Source: G963665975 sp963665975 (GTDB lineage Bacteria > Bacteroidota > Rhodothermia > Rhodothermales > Bin80). Taken from it: a stretch of DNA of 64,000 bases. A program made the position numbers and the translations under genes. The DNA is taken from NCBI GenBank assembly GCA_963665975.1, contig OY762508.1, forward strand, positions 2,542,001 through 2,606,000, given 5' to 3'. Below, in pieces: positions 43,619 to 52,308 of the stretch. Numbering within the stretch: the first letter of the stretch is position 1; each line of letters starts with the position of its first letter. Under the pieces are notes generated by a model. It made no database searches, was not told where the DNA came from, and was given only the letters and a program-made list of their open reading frames with translations.

Positions 43619-44719
43619 TTAGCCTTGCTGTTGCGTCTGTGCTGCTGGCAAGTCGTCAAACAGGCCAAGCTGATTGCCGGCAAGACGTCGGAAGCTATCG
43701 GTGTTAAGGGGTGGCCAGGAGGCATTGAGTCCGGCCATGCTGCAAGCCATATGAAACATACGATTAATGGTTTCTGCCCAAAGTCCTTCGCCTCGCATGC
43801 GGTGCCCGAAGCGACTGTCGGTAAGGTTGCCGCCTCTAATTTCTCGGATACGCTTCATGACCTTCTTCGCGCGTGTAGGGAATTCGGTTTCAATCCACTG
43901 TGTGAACAGCTCCTTAACCGGCCCCGGTAGCCTGACTATGGTGTAGCTAGCTCTCTGCGCACCATGTGCGGCGGCTGCTTGCACGATGCCGGGCAGTTCA
44001 TCGTCCGTGAGGCCAGGAATGACGGGCGCGACCATGACGCCTACAGGCACGCCGGCGTCAGCGAGTGCTTTTATTGCCTCCAGTCGGCGTCGCGGCCGCG
44101 AGGTTCTCGGCTCCATAACGCTCACGAGATCCGGCTGCAGCGTGGTAATCGAAATCATTACTCGGACCAAATTACGCCGAGCAAGGTCTGTCAGCACATC
44201 AAGATCCCGCAGCACCAGTGCGTTCTTTGTGATGATGGCCACCGGGTTGCGGTGGCGCAGGAACACTCCCAGGCACCCGCGTGAGAGTCGGAGCTTGCGC
44301 TCAATTGGCTGATACGGATCCGTATTGCCGGACAGTGCGACTACTTGCGGCTTCCAGGAACGCGAAGCGAATGCCTCGCCAAGCAGCTTGGGCGCCTCGG
44401 GCTTGACCAGGATGCGGGTTTCAAAATCAAGTCCGGCTGAGAATCCGAGATATTCGTGACTGGGCCGGGCATAGCAATAAATACAGCCATGCTCACACCC
44501 ACGGTATGCGTTAATACTGTATGTGAATCCCACGTCCGGGCTATTGTTGCGAGCGAGGATGCTGCGCGAGGCGTCTTCGAAATATTGCGTTGGGATTTGC
44601 CGGAGTTCGCTTTCCGAAAGCTCCGCAGGGTCGTATTCTACCGTTAGCGGTTCGAAACGGGTCTGCGGGTTGCTCGCGGCTGCGCGGCCCCGTCGCCTTG
44701 GCATGGGTTGCATTTCCAT
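43619..44719 (-). CDS. PA0069-type radical SAM protein
   Basis: A 366-residue radical SAM enzyme of the PA0069/SPL-related group. The 4Fe-4S motif is GCEHGCIYCYARPSHEY (CxxxCxxC), preceded by the typical INAYRGCEHGC and followed by LSGNTDPYQPIERKLRLSR. The SAM-binding TIM-barrel strands follow (VMISITTLQPDL, VPVGVMVAPVIPGLTDDE). The reaction of this group is not established; the spore photoproduct lyase relation suggests nucleic-acid repair. It is just upstream of lhr on the same strand, and an AT-rich perfect dyad at 44761-44783 lies just before its start, suggesting regulation of both. Confidence 0.88.
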   Translation of the reverse strand: MEMQPMPRRRGRAAASNPQTRFEPLTVEYDPAELSESELRQIPTQYFEDASRSILARNNSPDVGFTYSINAYRGCEHGCIYCYARPSHEYLGFSAGLDFETRILVKPEAPKLLGEAFASRSWKPQVVALSGNTDPYQPIERKLRLSRGCLGVFLRHRNPVAIITKNALVLRDLDVLTDLARRNLVRVMISITTLQPDLVSVMEPRTSRPRRRLEAIKALADAGVPVGVMVAPVIPGLTDDELPGIVQAAAAHGAQRASYTIVRLPGPVKELFTQWIETEFPTRAKKVMKRIREIRGGNLTDSRFGHRMRGEGLWAETINRMFHMACSMAGLNASWPPLNTDSFRRLAGNQLGLFDDLPAAQTQQQG

Positions 44720-44760
44720 ATTCCGTTCCGATACGGGTTCGATTCATACAACACTCATTG

Positions 44761-44783
44761 AATATACATATAATTTGTATATT
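44761..44783. promoter_or_regulatory. Perfect 8-bp dyad upstream of radical SAM-lhr unit
   Basis: AATATACA (44761-44768) and TGTATATT (44776-44783) form a perfect inverted repeat around TATAATT, which also looks like a -10 element. It is about 42 bp from the radical SAM start at 44719. A repressor operator overlapping the promoter is the simplest reading; the regulator is unknown. Confidence 0.5.
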
Positions 44784-44867
44784 ATGTCAATGTGAGGATT
44801 CCTCCAAACACTGACCCGTCTAGCAGGTAGTGCACCAGCGGGTGAGTGGCATATTCTACAGTATATC

Positions 44868-44966
44868 ATGGAAGCAATTGAGACCAGTTACCGTATGCGC
44901 ATATTGACAGCGCTGGCCGTTATTATTATTGTCGCAATCCAATTGTGCTCGTCCCTACATACCTGA
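44868..44966 (+). CDS. Candidate 32-residue single-helix membrane protein
   Basis: ATG 44868 opens a 32-codon frame: a polar start MEAIETSYRM then a hydrophobic segment ILTALAVIIIVAIQLCSS. The stop TGA (44964-44966) lies 6 bp before the ATG of the AHSA1-DinB gene. It could be a small membrane protein or a translated leader of that gene. No Shine-Dalgarno is evident. Only composition and spacing support it, so it may also be chance. Confidence 0.35.
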   Translation: MEAIETSYRMRILTALAVIIIVAIQLCSSLHT

Positions 44967-44972
44967 ACAACC

Positions 44973-45896
44973 ATGTCGCAACGTCACGCCTGCACCGTCA
45001 CACGCACGATCGCTGGAAGCCCTTCGGAGGTATATGAAGCGTTTACGTGCGCCGAATTCCTTGCACGCTGGTTCGCTCCGAGCTATGAGGTAACGCTGAG
45101 CGTGGAGTGCACGGCGATTTCCGGTGGCGCCTATCGCGTACAGATGCATGATCAGGACGGAAACACGCATCCCGTCGGTGGTTCTTACAAGACCACTAAC
45201 CCGCCTTATTCTCTTGCCTTTACATGGCAATGGGAGGCGGAGGCCTTCGCGGATATCGGCGAAACGCTAGTCAGCGTGGAAATCGATGAAGAGGAAGGTG
45301 GCTCGCGGGTTACGGTCAAGCATGGAGGGTTTCCGAGCGAGGAGGTAGCGCGTCAGCATCGCGCCGGGTGGATGGGAACGCTGGGGCGTCTTGTACACCT
45401 GTTCGCGCCGCCTTCCACAAAGCATGTAGCAACTACTCTGGCCCTTCACCGACTATTGTATCATAATGCCCTGCGCGGCGTGTCGGAGCAGGACCTTATG
45501 CGCCGGCCAAACAAGCATACCAATCATTTGTTGTGGCTAGCGGGGCACGTCGCTCACAAGCGCGCCACCATGGCGCAATGTCTTGGGCAGCATGTGCAGT
45601 CCCCCCTGGAAGTGTTTGACGCGGTGATTGCCGACACGGCAGTGTATCCGTCCTCCGACGAAGTCAAAGGCTTCTTTGGTGCGGCGTCCTACGCGATATT
45701 TCTCGGCCTGAATGCAGTTACGCCGGAAAATCTGGCCAAGCCTGCGTCAACGGACATGCCAATCAATGATGCGACGATTGCGGGGAAATTGGATTTTCTT
45801 CTCGACCACGAAGCGTACCATATTGGCCAAATGGCCTTCGTGCGTAAGTTTCTTGGCTATGAGGCAATGAGTTATCGGTCTGGGGCTACAGTGTGA
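44973..45896 (+). CDS. AHSA1 (SRPBCC)-DinB fusion protein
   Basis: A 307-residue two-domain protein. Residues 1 to about 145 form an AHSA1-type START fold (VTRTIAGSPSEVYEAFTCAE ... WFAPSYEVTL ... VTVKHGGFPSEEVARQHRAGW, the family's C-terminal helix). Residues about 150-307 form a DinB/YfiT four-helix bundle with the metal-binding His residues of LWLAGHVAHKRA and LDHEAYHIGQMAFVRKFLGY. The two folds usually occur as separate genes. The DinB half is likely a metal-dependent thiol-linked transferase-like fold; the START half likely binds a hydrophobic ligand. The ligand and reaction are unknown. Confidence 0.85.
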   Translation: MSQRHACTVTRTIAGSPSEVYEAFTCAEFLARWFAPSYEVTLSVECTAISGGAYRVQMHDQDGNTHPVGGSYKTTNPPYSLAFTWQWEAEAFADIGETLVSVEIDEEEGGSRVTVKHGGFPSEEVARQHRAGWMGTLGRLVHLFAPPSTKHVATTLALHRLLYHNALRGVSEQDLMRRPNKHTNHLLWLAGHVAHKRATMAQCLGQHVQSPLEVFDAVIADTAVYPSSDEVKGFFGAASYAIFLGLNAVTPENLAKPASTDMPINDATIAGKLDFLLDHEAYHIGQMAFVRKFLGYEAMSYRSGATV

Positions 45897-45963
45897 GAAT
45901 TACGGACACACTGTGGAGCGTTGTCGGTGAACGCCGTATTACAGGTGTAGCAGATTTCAGCAT

Positions 45964-47169
45964 ATGCCCAGGAAGCCTCCCACGATACAGGCCGATGCGG
46001 TAACGCGCCTGTGGTTGCATCGCCAGGGCTTTTCCGCCCCGCGTGGCTCGGTTGCACTATCCCGTGCTGCGCTGGTGAATCATCTTGCCAGAACCGGCGC
46101 GTTGCAACTCGACAGCGTCAATGTGGTGGATCGCGCCCACTATCTCACTCTGTGGAGTCGCTTCGGGCCTTATGATAGAAAGCAGTTAGACCGATGGGTG
46201 TACGATGAGGGGTTGGCTTACGAATATTGGGGGCACGAGGCATCCATACTTCCGATAGCACACTTGCCTATTGGCCTCAGGCGCATGCGCGGATTCCCTC
46301 CTGAACGATGGAGCGAGTCGTCCTGGTGGCAGAGGTTCAATGCGTCTGCTTCCTCCAAGCGCCGTGTATTGGGCAGATTGCGCAAGGAGGGTCCGCTGGA
46401 AAGTGCGGACTTCGAACGCAGGCCATCAGAAAAGCCGCCCTTGCATTTTTCCGCATACCCGAAGGAGGACAAACGCGCTTTACAGGTGCTCTGGCATGCG
46501 GGGCGAGTGGCTGTGCGTAGAAGGCGCCATTTTCGCCGGGTCTATGACCTTGCCGAGCGGGTCTATCCTACGGTAGAGCCGGTACGAACGACGGCATTAG
46601 AAGATAGCTGGCTCCTTATTGGCCTGAAGGGCAATGGCGTTGCCAGCGAACGGCATCTTGTGAATTACTGGACGGGACCGAGTCCGACGGCGGACTTGCG
46701 CAAGCGCATTATTGCGCGCAATATGAAGGCGAAACGCGTCGTCAAAGTGGACGTCAACGGGTTGGAAGGGACTTTCTATGCGTTACCTGAGGATCTGGAC
46801 TTGCTGCGCGACGCGCCGGAAGCGCACGGCACCACGCTGATCTGTCCGTTCGATTCCTTGCTTTGGCAACGGCAAAGGGCGGAAGACCTGCTGGGGTTCC
46901 GGTATCGAATCGAGATCTATGTGCCCCCGACCAAGCGTATCTATGGGTACTACGTATTGCCCATTATGCACAACGGTCGCATGGTTGGGCGCCTTGATCC
47001 AAAGTTGCACCGCACGACCGCCGAATTGGAAATCAAGACCATTCACATAGAGCCGGGATTCCAACCGGATGCCGCGTTCAAAACGGGGTTTAGTAGTGCG
47101 TTGGAGAGCCTTGCGACGTTTCTGGGCGCAAGCAAAATCCGCACTCCCACGGGATGGACAATATTGTAG
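45964..47169 (+). CDS. AlkX/YcaQ-like crosslink-repair DNA glycosylase
   Basis: A 401-residue winged-helix protein of the YcaQ (AlkZ/AlkX) family, which removes alkylated bases and interstrand crosslinks. It shows the strongly conserved N-terminal GALQLDSVNVVDRAHYLTLW and SRFGPYD, and later YEYWGHEASILPIAHLP and YYVLPIMHNGRMVGRLDPKL near the end. ATG 45964 has no clear SD. Lhr and the radical SAM gene lie upstream on the other strand, making a repair neighbourhood. The related protein at 20335-21579 is more divergent. Confidence 0.88.
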   Translation: MPRKPPTIQADAVTRLWLHRQGFSAPRGSVALSRAALVNHLARTGALQLDSVNVVDRAHYLTLWSRFGPYDRKQLDRWVYDEGLAYEYWGHEASILPIAHLPIGLRRMRGFPPERWSESSWWQRFNASASSKRRVLGRLRKEGPLESADFERRPSEKPPLHFSAYPKEDKRALQVLWHAGRVAVRRRRHFRRVYDLAERVYPTVEPVRTTALEDSWLLIGLKGNGVASERHLVNYWTGPSPTADLRKRIIARNMKAKRVVKVDVNGLEGTFYALPEDLDLLRDAPEAHGTTLICPFDSLLWQRQRAEDLLGFRYRIEIYVPPTKRIYGYYVLPIMHNGRMVGRLDPKLHRTTAELEIKTIHIEPGFQPDAAFKTGFSSALESLATFLGASKIRTPTGWTIL

Positions 47170-47206
47170 TGGCGCGGTGGGTGGTAGCGTCCGCTCCCCG
47201 CGCCAC
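47169..47206 (+). other. Strong hairpin just after the AlkX-like stop codon
   Basis: GTGGCGCGG (47169-47177) pairs over 9 bp with CCGCGCCAC (47198-47206), loop of 20 nt. The first base is the last base of the TAG stop. It has no U-tract, so it may stabilise the 3' end of the message or form part of the structured leader of the downstream gene. Confidence 0.5.
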
Positions 47207-47310
47207 GAGTATGTGATTACGGCAGTATCTCCAATAATGTCCGGCTTGCTTCGGAATGACAGTTGTTGCAATATGTAGTCGGAACATACGTAGCAGTCTG
47301 TGATAGTGTT

Positions 47311-47335
47311 AACGCGCTTGTTGAGCGCGTTTTTT
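47311..47335 (+). terminator. Intrinsic terminator directly before the LarA-family gene
   Basis: AACGCGCT (47311-47318), loop TGTTG, AGCGCGTT (47324-47331), followed by a T-run to 47335: a textbook Rho-independent terminator for the AlkX-like gene 140 bp upstream. Its T-run ends only 7 bp before the ATG of the next gene (47343), so it could also work as an attenuator in that gene's leader. Confidence 0.75.
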
Positions 47336-47342
47336 CAAGCCT

Positions 47343-48629
47343 ATGAGTACGCTGGCAGCTTCCACTATCGTTCGCCTGGACTACGGAAAGGAAGGTCTTT
47401 CACTCGACCTTGCCGGTCTGAATACGACGGTCTTGCGTCCGCGGTTTATTTCCGGGTTACCGGACGAGCGGGCATCTTTTCAGGGGTCGTTGCGGAAGCC
47501 GTATGCGTCGCGTCCATTACGTGACATCGTGCAGGCCCACGAAACGGTGTCGATTGCCATTCCCGATATTACGCGGGCCTTGCCGAGTGACCGCCTGTTG
47601 CCTTGGCTCATGGCTGAGCTGGCGCATGTGCCGTCTGAGAATGTCTGCATCGTGGTCGGCACGGGCACGCATCGCGCCAACACGCGCGAGGAGCTTGTTG
47701 GCATGGTTGGCGCCTCTGTTGTCGAGCGCTACCGCATCGTCTGTCATGACGCCCGCGACAAGTCCACGATGCGCAAGGCAGGAGAATCGCCATTTGGGTA
47801 CCCGGTGTATTTCAACAAGGAGTATGCGGCTGCCGACCGGCGCATCTTGATGGGCTTCATAGAGCCGCACTTCATGGCCGGGTTTTCGGGTGGATACAAG
47901 GCAGTATTTCCGGGAGTCGCCGATCTGGAGGCCATTCTTGAATATCACGGCTATGCGAACATTGCCCATCCGCGTAGCACGTGGGGTCTTTTGGAGGGCA
48001 ACCCGACACAGGAGCACGTCCGTGCGGGGGGAGCGCTGCTTCCGGTGGATTTTCTGATCAACGTGACGTTAAACAGGGCACGCGCCATAACGCAGTTTTT
48101 CTGCGGCCACGTAATTGTAGCGCATGAGGCTGGATGTCGCTTTTCGAAGGATACCGCCATGGCGGGCGTAGAGGGAGCATTTCCGATCGTTGTAACGACC
48201 AACAGCGGGTATCCGCTTGATCTCAACCTGTACCAGGCAGTCAAGGGGATGACTGCTGCGCATGCGATCACGAAGCCGGGTGGCCTTATCATTACGGCGG
48301 CTGAGTGCCGGAATGGATTTCCGGATCATGGGGCGTTCAAGCAGCAACTACTCCGCTATGCTAGCCCGAGCGCAGCCTTGCAGGCGATCAGTGCTCCCGA
48401 CTTCGCGGAAATCGACCAGTGGTCGACCCAGAAGCTGCACCAGATCCTACTCAACAATCGCGTTCAACTCTTGAGCGTGATCGACCAGGAGTCCGTGCGG
48501 CGCGTGCATCTGGAGCCGATCACCGATGTTCGTGCGGCCATCGATACGGAAATAGGCCGTCTTGGAGACCCTGACACAACCATCGCAGTCCTTCCGGAAG
48601 GTCCCCTGACTATTCCATATATCAAGTAA
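47343..48629 (+). CDS. LarA-family nickel-pincer racemase/epimerase
   Basis: A 428-residue homologue of lactate racemase LarA (DUF2088), which uses a nickel-pincer nucleotide tethered to a Lys. The family landmarks are present: ITRALP, VGTGTHR with the catalytic His, EPHFMAGFSGGYKAVFPGVA with His and the cofactor-binding Lys, and YANIAHPRSTWG with the other His. The larger LarA family acts on many alpha-hydroxy acids, so the substrate need not be lactate. No larB, larC or larE cofactor genes are in the window. The GPH symporter 186 bp downstream on the same strand suggests a sugar acid. An intrinsic terminator precedes the start codon by 7 bp. Confidence 0.88.
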   Translation: MSTLAASTIVRLDYGKEGLSLDLAGLNTTVLRPRFISGLPDERASFQGSLRKPYASRPLRDIVQAHETVSIAIPDITRALPSDRLLPWLMAELAHVPSENVCIVVGTGTHRANTREELVGMVGASVVERYRIVCHDARDKSTMRKAGESPFGYPVYFNKEYAAADRRILMGFIEPHFMAGFSGGYKAVFPGVADLEAILEYHGYANIAHPRSTWGLLEGNPTQEHVRAGGALLPVDFLINVTLNRARAITQFFCGHVIVAHEAGCRFSKDTAMAGVEGAFPIVVTTNSGYPLDLNLYQAVKGMTAAHAITKPGGLIITAAECRNGFPDHGAFKQQLLRYASPSAALQAISAPDFAEIDQWSTQKLHQILLNNRVQLLSVIDQESVRRVHLEPITDVRAAIDTEIGRLGDPDTTIAVLPEGPLTIPYIK

Positions 48630-48815
48630 TTGACACTTAAGCGATTTCAGTCCGTTGGTGCATTGCAGAAACCAAGCGGATTGGTGCGCGAAAGTAAAAG
48701 AGCGCCCTCCGACTTGTGAGGCTGTTGGTTGTGTATTTGCAAGGGTCTGTGCGAGGCAAGACCAACCCAAAGCGGCATTCGTGTAGGCCAAAAGGGTATT
48801 GCTTAGATTGCGGCT

Positions 48816-50198
48816 ATGCAGAAAATATCATTAAGGGAAAGAGTTAGCTACGGGTTAGGGGATTTTGCCTCTTCCATGTTCTGGAAGTTGTTTTCTTTCT
48901 TCCTGCTGTTCTTTTATACGGATGTCGTCGGCTTGTCCGCCGCGGCTGTTGGCACCATGTTCCTAGTTACGCGGGTCTGGGATGCGGCCAACGATCCGAT
49001 CATGGGCATGATTGGAGATCGTACCCGTACACGTTGGGGCAAATTCCGTCCGTATCTCCTGTTCGGCGCCATTCCGTTTGGTATAGTCGGGGCCTTGACC
49101 TTCACAACGCCGGACCTCGGCGCAACGGGAAGGCTGATCTATGCGTACGTCACCTACTCGCTCATGATGATGATGTATACGGCCATTAACGTGCCGTATG
49201 CCGCGCTCATGGGTGTGATGAGTGCTGACACGGGGGAGCGTACAACGCTCGCCTCGTGGCGATTCATTGGCGGTTTTGCAGGCGGCCTGCTAGTGACCGC
49301 TACAGCCAATTCCATGGTGGAATTCTTCGGCGCATCCGGCAATATGGCCAGGGGGTATCAGCGGGCGGCTATTGTCTACGCCGTGGTGGCTGCCGGTTTG
49401 TTCCTGCTAACGTTTGCCGGCACCAGAGAGCGTCTGAAGCCGGCGGTGGAGCGCTCGTCACGTCTCCGTGACGATTTGCGGGATCTGGCGCGAAATGGCC
49501 CCTGGTTTCTGATGTTGGGGGCGGGGATTTCGATTCTCATCTTCAACTCCATCCGCGATGCGTCCATTTTGTATTATTTCAAGTACTATGTGGGTGACCA
49601 GACGGTGCGGTTTCTTGGAGAGGTGAGTCAAGGTGTGCTGGCATCGGCATTCATGAGCTCGCTTCTTGCGGCAAGCATCCTCGGAGTAATACTCGCAAAG
49701 CCCGTTTCGGCACGCATTGGGAAGAAGCAGACGTTTATATTTTCCGGGATTATCACAACGGTTCTGAGCGTGCTCTTTTTCTTCCTGCCGCCGTCACAGA
49801 TAGGAATGATCTTTTTGGTCAATGTGCTGGTGGGCATCGCCAGTGGCATTGTGTTGCCCATAATCTGGGCCATGTATGCTGACGTGTCGGATTACTCGGA
49901 GTGGAGGACGGGTCGTCGGGCTACCGGGTTGATCTTTTCGTCGTCTTCGATGTCCCAAAAAATAGGGTGGACCATTGGCGGTGCATTCGCTGGCTGGCTC
50001 CTGGCCGCCTTTGGCTTCGTTGCTAACGTTGTACAGGGAGACGATGCGCTTCTCGGCATTCGTCTGATGATCAGCATCATCGCCGGTGCGGGCGCCTTGC
50101 TCTCTGTCGGATTCATGCTGTTCTATCCGCTGACCGAGAGCTATATGACCAGGGTCGGATCGGAATTGGAGGAGGCCCGGGCCAGGAGTATGGATTGA
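48816..50198 (+). CDS. GPH-family sugar/glycoside:cation symporter (MFS)
   Basis: A 460-residue inner-membrane transporter with 12 predicted helices. The N-terminus SLRERVSYGLGDFASSMFW and the loop DAANDPIMGMIGDRTRTRWGKFRPYLL are the hallmark of the glycoside-pentoside-hexuronide:cation symporters (MelB type), as is YADVSDYSEWRTGRRATGL later. It likely imports a sugar or sugar acid with Na+ or H+. The LarA-family gene upstream on the same strand may act on the imported compound. The stop is 9 bp from the end of the convergent SGNH gene. Confidence 0.93.
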   Translation: MQKISLRERVSYGLGDFASSMFWKLFSFFLLFFYTDVVGLSAAAVGTMFLVTRVWDAANDPIMGMIGDRTRTRWGKFRPYLLFGAIPFGIVGALTFTTPDLGATGRLIYAYVTYSLMMMMYTAINVPYAALMGVMSADTGERTTLASWRFIGGFAGGLLVTATANSMVEFFGASGNMARGYQRAAIVYAVVAAGLFLLTFAGTRERLKPAVERSSRLRDDLRDLARNGPWFLMLGAGISILIFNSIRDASILYYFKYYVGDQTVRFLGEVSQGVLASAFMSSLLAASILGVILAKPVSARIGKKQTFIFSGIITTVLSVLFFFLPPSQIGMIFLVNVLVGIASGIVLPIIWAMYADVSDYSEWRTGRRATGLIFSSSSMSQKIGWTIGGAFAGWLLAAFGFVANVVQGDDALLGIRLMISIIAGAGALLSVGFMLFYPLTESYMTRVGSELEEARARSMD

Positions 50199-50207
50199 GG
50201 AACGTAC

Positions 50208-50933
50208 TCAGCGTTCCAGGACGGCACGGAGATGTTGCATCATGAATGCGGCGACGAAGCGGTTACCGGTCTCGTTAAGGTGTACGCCGTCGCTTGTCAG
50301 GAGGCCGTCGTGGCGTTTGTCGGTATTGTTTTCCTGCAGGTACTTCTCGAATGCCGCCCTGAGATCGCACAGGTGTGCGCCGGTTGATTCGGCAACCTGC
50401 CGTGAGATAGACGCATACTGCATGAGGCGTTGATTGACGGGAGCATCGCTGCCAGGATCCTCTCCAATAACGCTGGGGGTGCACAGGAGGACCGTTGCGC
50501 CGATTCCTTGTATGGAGGCGATCAGGTTGCGCAGGCCCGTTTCGTAGACATCCGGTTCGGTGCCCGTGGTATGATCGAACTCGAAATGGTGCCACACGTC
50601 GTTAATCCCAATATAAATGACAACGTGCGTGGGCTCTTTCGCCAGCACATCTGTGTTCAGGCGTGCTTCGAGATCAGGCACCTTATTGCCGCTGATTCCG
50701 GCCCCGATGACTGAGATCGATTTGTCCGGATAGGCAGCTTGCAGAGAATCTGCCACCAGCATGACGTAGCCGCCGGGCAATGCCCCTGCTTCTGTAATGG
50801 AATCTCCAAGAAAAACGATACGGATACCGGTCTGCTCCTCCGAGTCAACCTCCGTCTGCCCTGCCTTGGCGCAGCCACCAAGGAAGATGAGAAATGCGGC
50901 GAGCAGGATGGAAATGGAATCAGGTCTACACAT
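50208..50933 (-). CDS. SGNH/GDSL-family lipoprotein hydrolase
   Basis: A 241-residue predicted esterase or carbohydrate deacetylase. The start at ATG 50933 gives a lipoprotein signal with lipobox LGGC (MCRPDSISILLAAFLIFLGGC), so the enzyme is anchored in a membrane. SGNH blocks: I VFLGDSITEAG with the catalytic Ser, II GISGNKVPD with Gly, III GINDVWHHFEFD with Asn, V SDGVHLNETG with Asp and His. Such enzymes in Bacteroidota often deacetylate glycans. It is convergent with the GPH symporter. Confidence 0.9.
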   Translation of the reverse strand: MCRPDSISILLAAFLIFLGGCAKAGQTEVDSEEQTGIRIVFLGDSITEAGALPGGYVMLVADSLQAAYPDKSISVIGAGISGNKVPDLEARLNTDVLAKEPTHVVIYIGINDVWHHFEFDHTTGTEPDVYETGLRNLIASIQGIGATVLLCTPSVIGEDPGSDAPVNQRLMQYASISRQVAESTGAHLCDLRAAFEKYLQENNTDKRHDGLLTSDGVHLNETGNRFVAAFMMQHLRAVLER

Positions 50934-51135
50934 GATCGCAATAGTTTCGATGTAGGGTGGATAATGCTCTGTCAGGTACAATCATCCCGGAACGGGCCCC
51001 GTAATATAGACGGTAGCCAGCCATAGATTCTCTTCTTGCGCTTTGGTATACTCGAAAGAGTTATGCCTCGCTGGCCCTGGTATTCTGGCGGATATCACAA
51101 GGCAGCGCCCTGCACACCCCGTTCCAATCTGTCCC

Positions 51136-52077
51136 ATGAAGCACGTAATTCCGGTATTAACCAGTTTGATTCTGCTTGGCATCATCTCTGCTGCAACGTG
51201 TTCCGCACAGGAAGGCGGCCTGGATCCCACGATCCGTTCCGGTGCGACGGAGAAGGTTTCAGAGCATGTGTATCTGATTCCAGACGAAAAAAAACCTATC
51301 GTGCCGAACGTCGGATTCGTCGTCGGTGAGAAGACCACGCTGGTCATCGATACGGGCCTCGGAATGACCAATGGGCAAATCGTCCTTGTGGAAGCCCAAA
51401 AGCTTTCTGACACGGCCAGGTTTTATGTCGCTGCTACGCATACGCATCCAGAGCACGACTTGGGCGCCATGGCGTTTCCAGAGGATGCGACCGTGGTTCG
51501 GTCGGTCGGTCAAGAGCTGGACATCGAGGAGTTAGGGATGGGGCTTGCGGAACGCTTTGCAACATTTTCGGCGCGCACGGCAGAATTGTTGGAAGGGGCT
51601 TATATACGCGCGTCTGACATTGTGTTTGAGGGCGCCGTAACACTGGATCTGGGCGGCGTGCATGTTCGCATCCTTGAGGTAGGTCCGACGCATACACGAG
51701 GCGATCTGGCTTTCCTTGTCGAAGAAGATGGTGTGCTCTTCACCGGCGACGTGGTGATGAACGAGTTTCCCATGCCGCTCAGTTCGACATCGAGTGTTCG
51801 CCGCTGGCTGGACGCGTTGGATGAACTGGAAGCGCTGAATCCAACGCTGATAATTCCAAGTCATTACAGCACGGGCACGAAGGATATGATTGCGGTTTAT
51901 CGGGATTTCTTCACCACGGTGCAATCCAGGGTAGACGCCCTTGCTACGGACGGCAAAACAGTCGAGGAAGTGGAACAGGTACTGCGCACGGAATTGGCGG
52001 CCAAGTTCAGTAGTTGGTCTGATCCAGGCCGCATTGCGCGCACAATTGCTGTAGCGTTTCGAGAGCGGGGAAAATAG
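51136..52077 (+). CDS. Secreted MBL-fold metallo-hydrolase
   Basis: A 313-residue protein with signal peptide (MKHVIPVLTSLILLGIISAA, Ala-x-Ala-type cleavage before QEGG). The metallo-beta-lactamase fold is shown by the zinc-binding ATHTHPEHDLGAMAF (HxHxEHD), the second ligand region VGPTHTRGDLAFL, the bridging Asp in FTGDVVM and PSHYSTGT. The usual HxHxDH Asp is Glu here, which occurs in some quinoprotein-relay members. ATG 51136 is chosen for the signal peptide; the frame is open to 51043. Substrate unknown. Divergent from the SGNH gene. Confidence 0.9.
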   Translation: MKHVIPVLTSLILLGIISAATCSAQEGGLDPTIRSGATEKVSEHVYLIPDEKKPIVPNVGFVVGEKTTLVIDTGLGMTNGQIVLVEAQKLSDTARFYVAATHTHPEHDLGAMAFPEDATVVRSVGQELDIEELGMGLAERFATFSARTAELLEGAYIRASDIVFEGAVTLDLGGVHVRILEVGPTHTRGDLAFLVEEDGVLFTGDVVMNEFPMPLSSTSSVRRWLDALDELEALNPTLIIPSHYSTGTKDMIAVYRDFFTTVQSRVDALATDGKTVEEVEQVLRTELAAKFSSWSDPGRIARTIAVAFRERGK

Positions 52078-52308
52078 CGGGGTGATCAGCAGGCTGTCTT
52101 GTTAGCCCTGGTATGCTCTGTACTTAGACGTTAGTTGCCAGCGGGAATAGGTCCATTGGTTGGCAGCGATTCTCAATTCAGGAGTTTTGCAAGAAGCTCC
52201 GCAGATCTCCCGCACACATTCGTCCACACAAATGGCCTTGAATCCTGTATTCGCAAGTATTGCAAGTCAAGCTCACAACTGATCATTCCGTTGCCAGAGA
52301 CAAGTCCT
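52078..52308. other. Spacer, nothing recognised
   Basis: About 230 bp between the MBL hydrolase and the end of the DUF1828 gene. Frame-open codons run through it on the plus strand to 52449, but the protein has no family and overlaps the DUF1828 gene antisense. It could be the end of an older gene cut by events in the adjacent mobile region. Confidence 0.35.
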
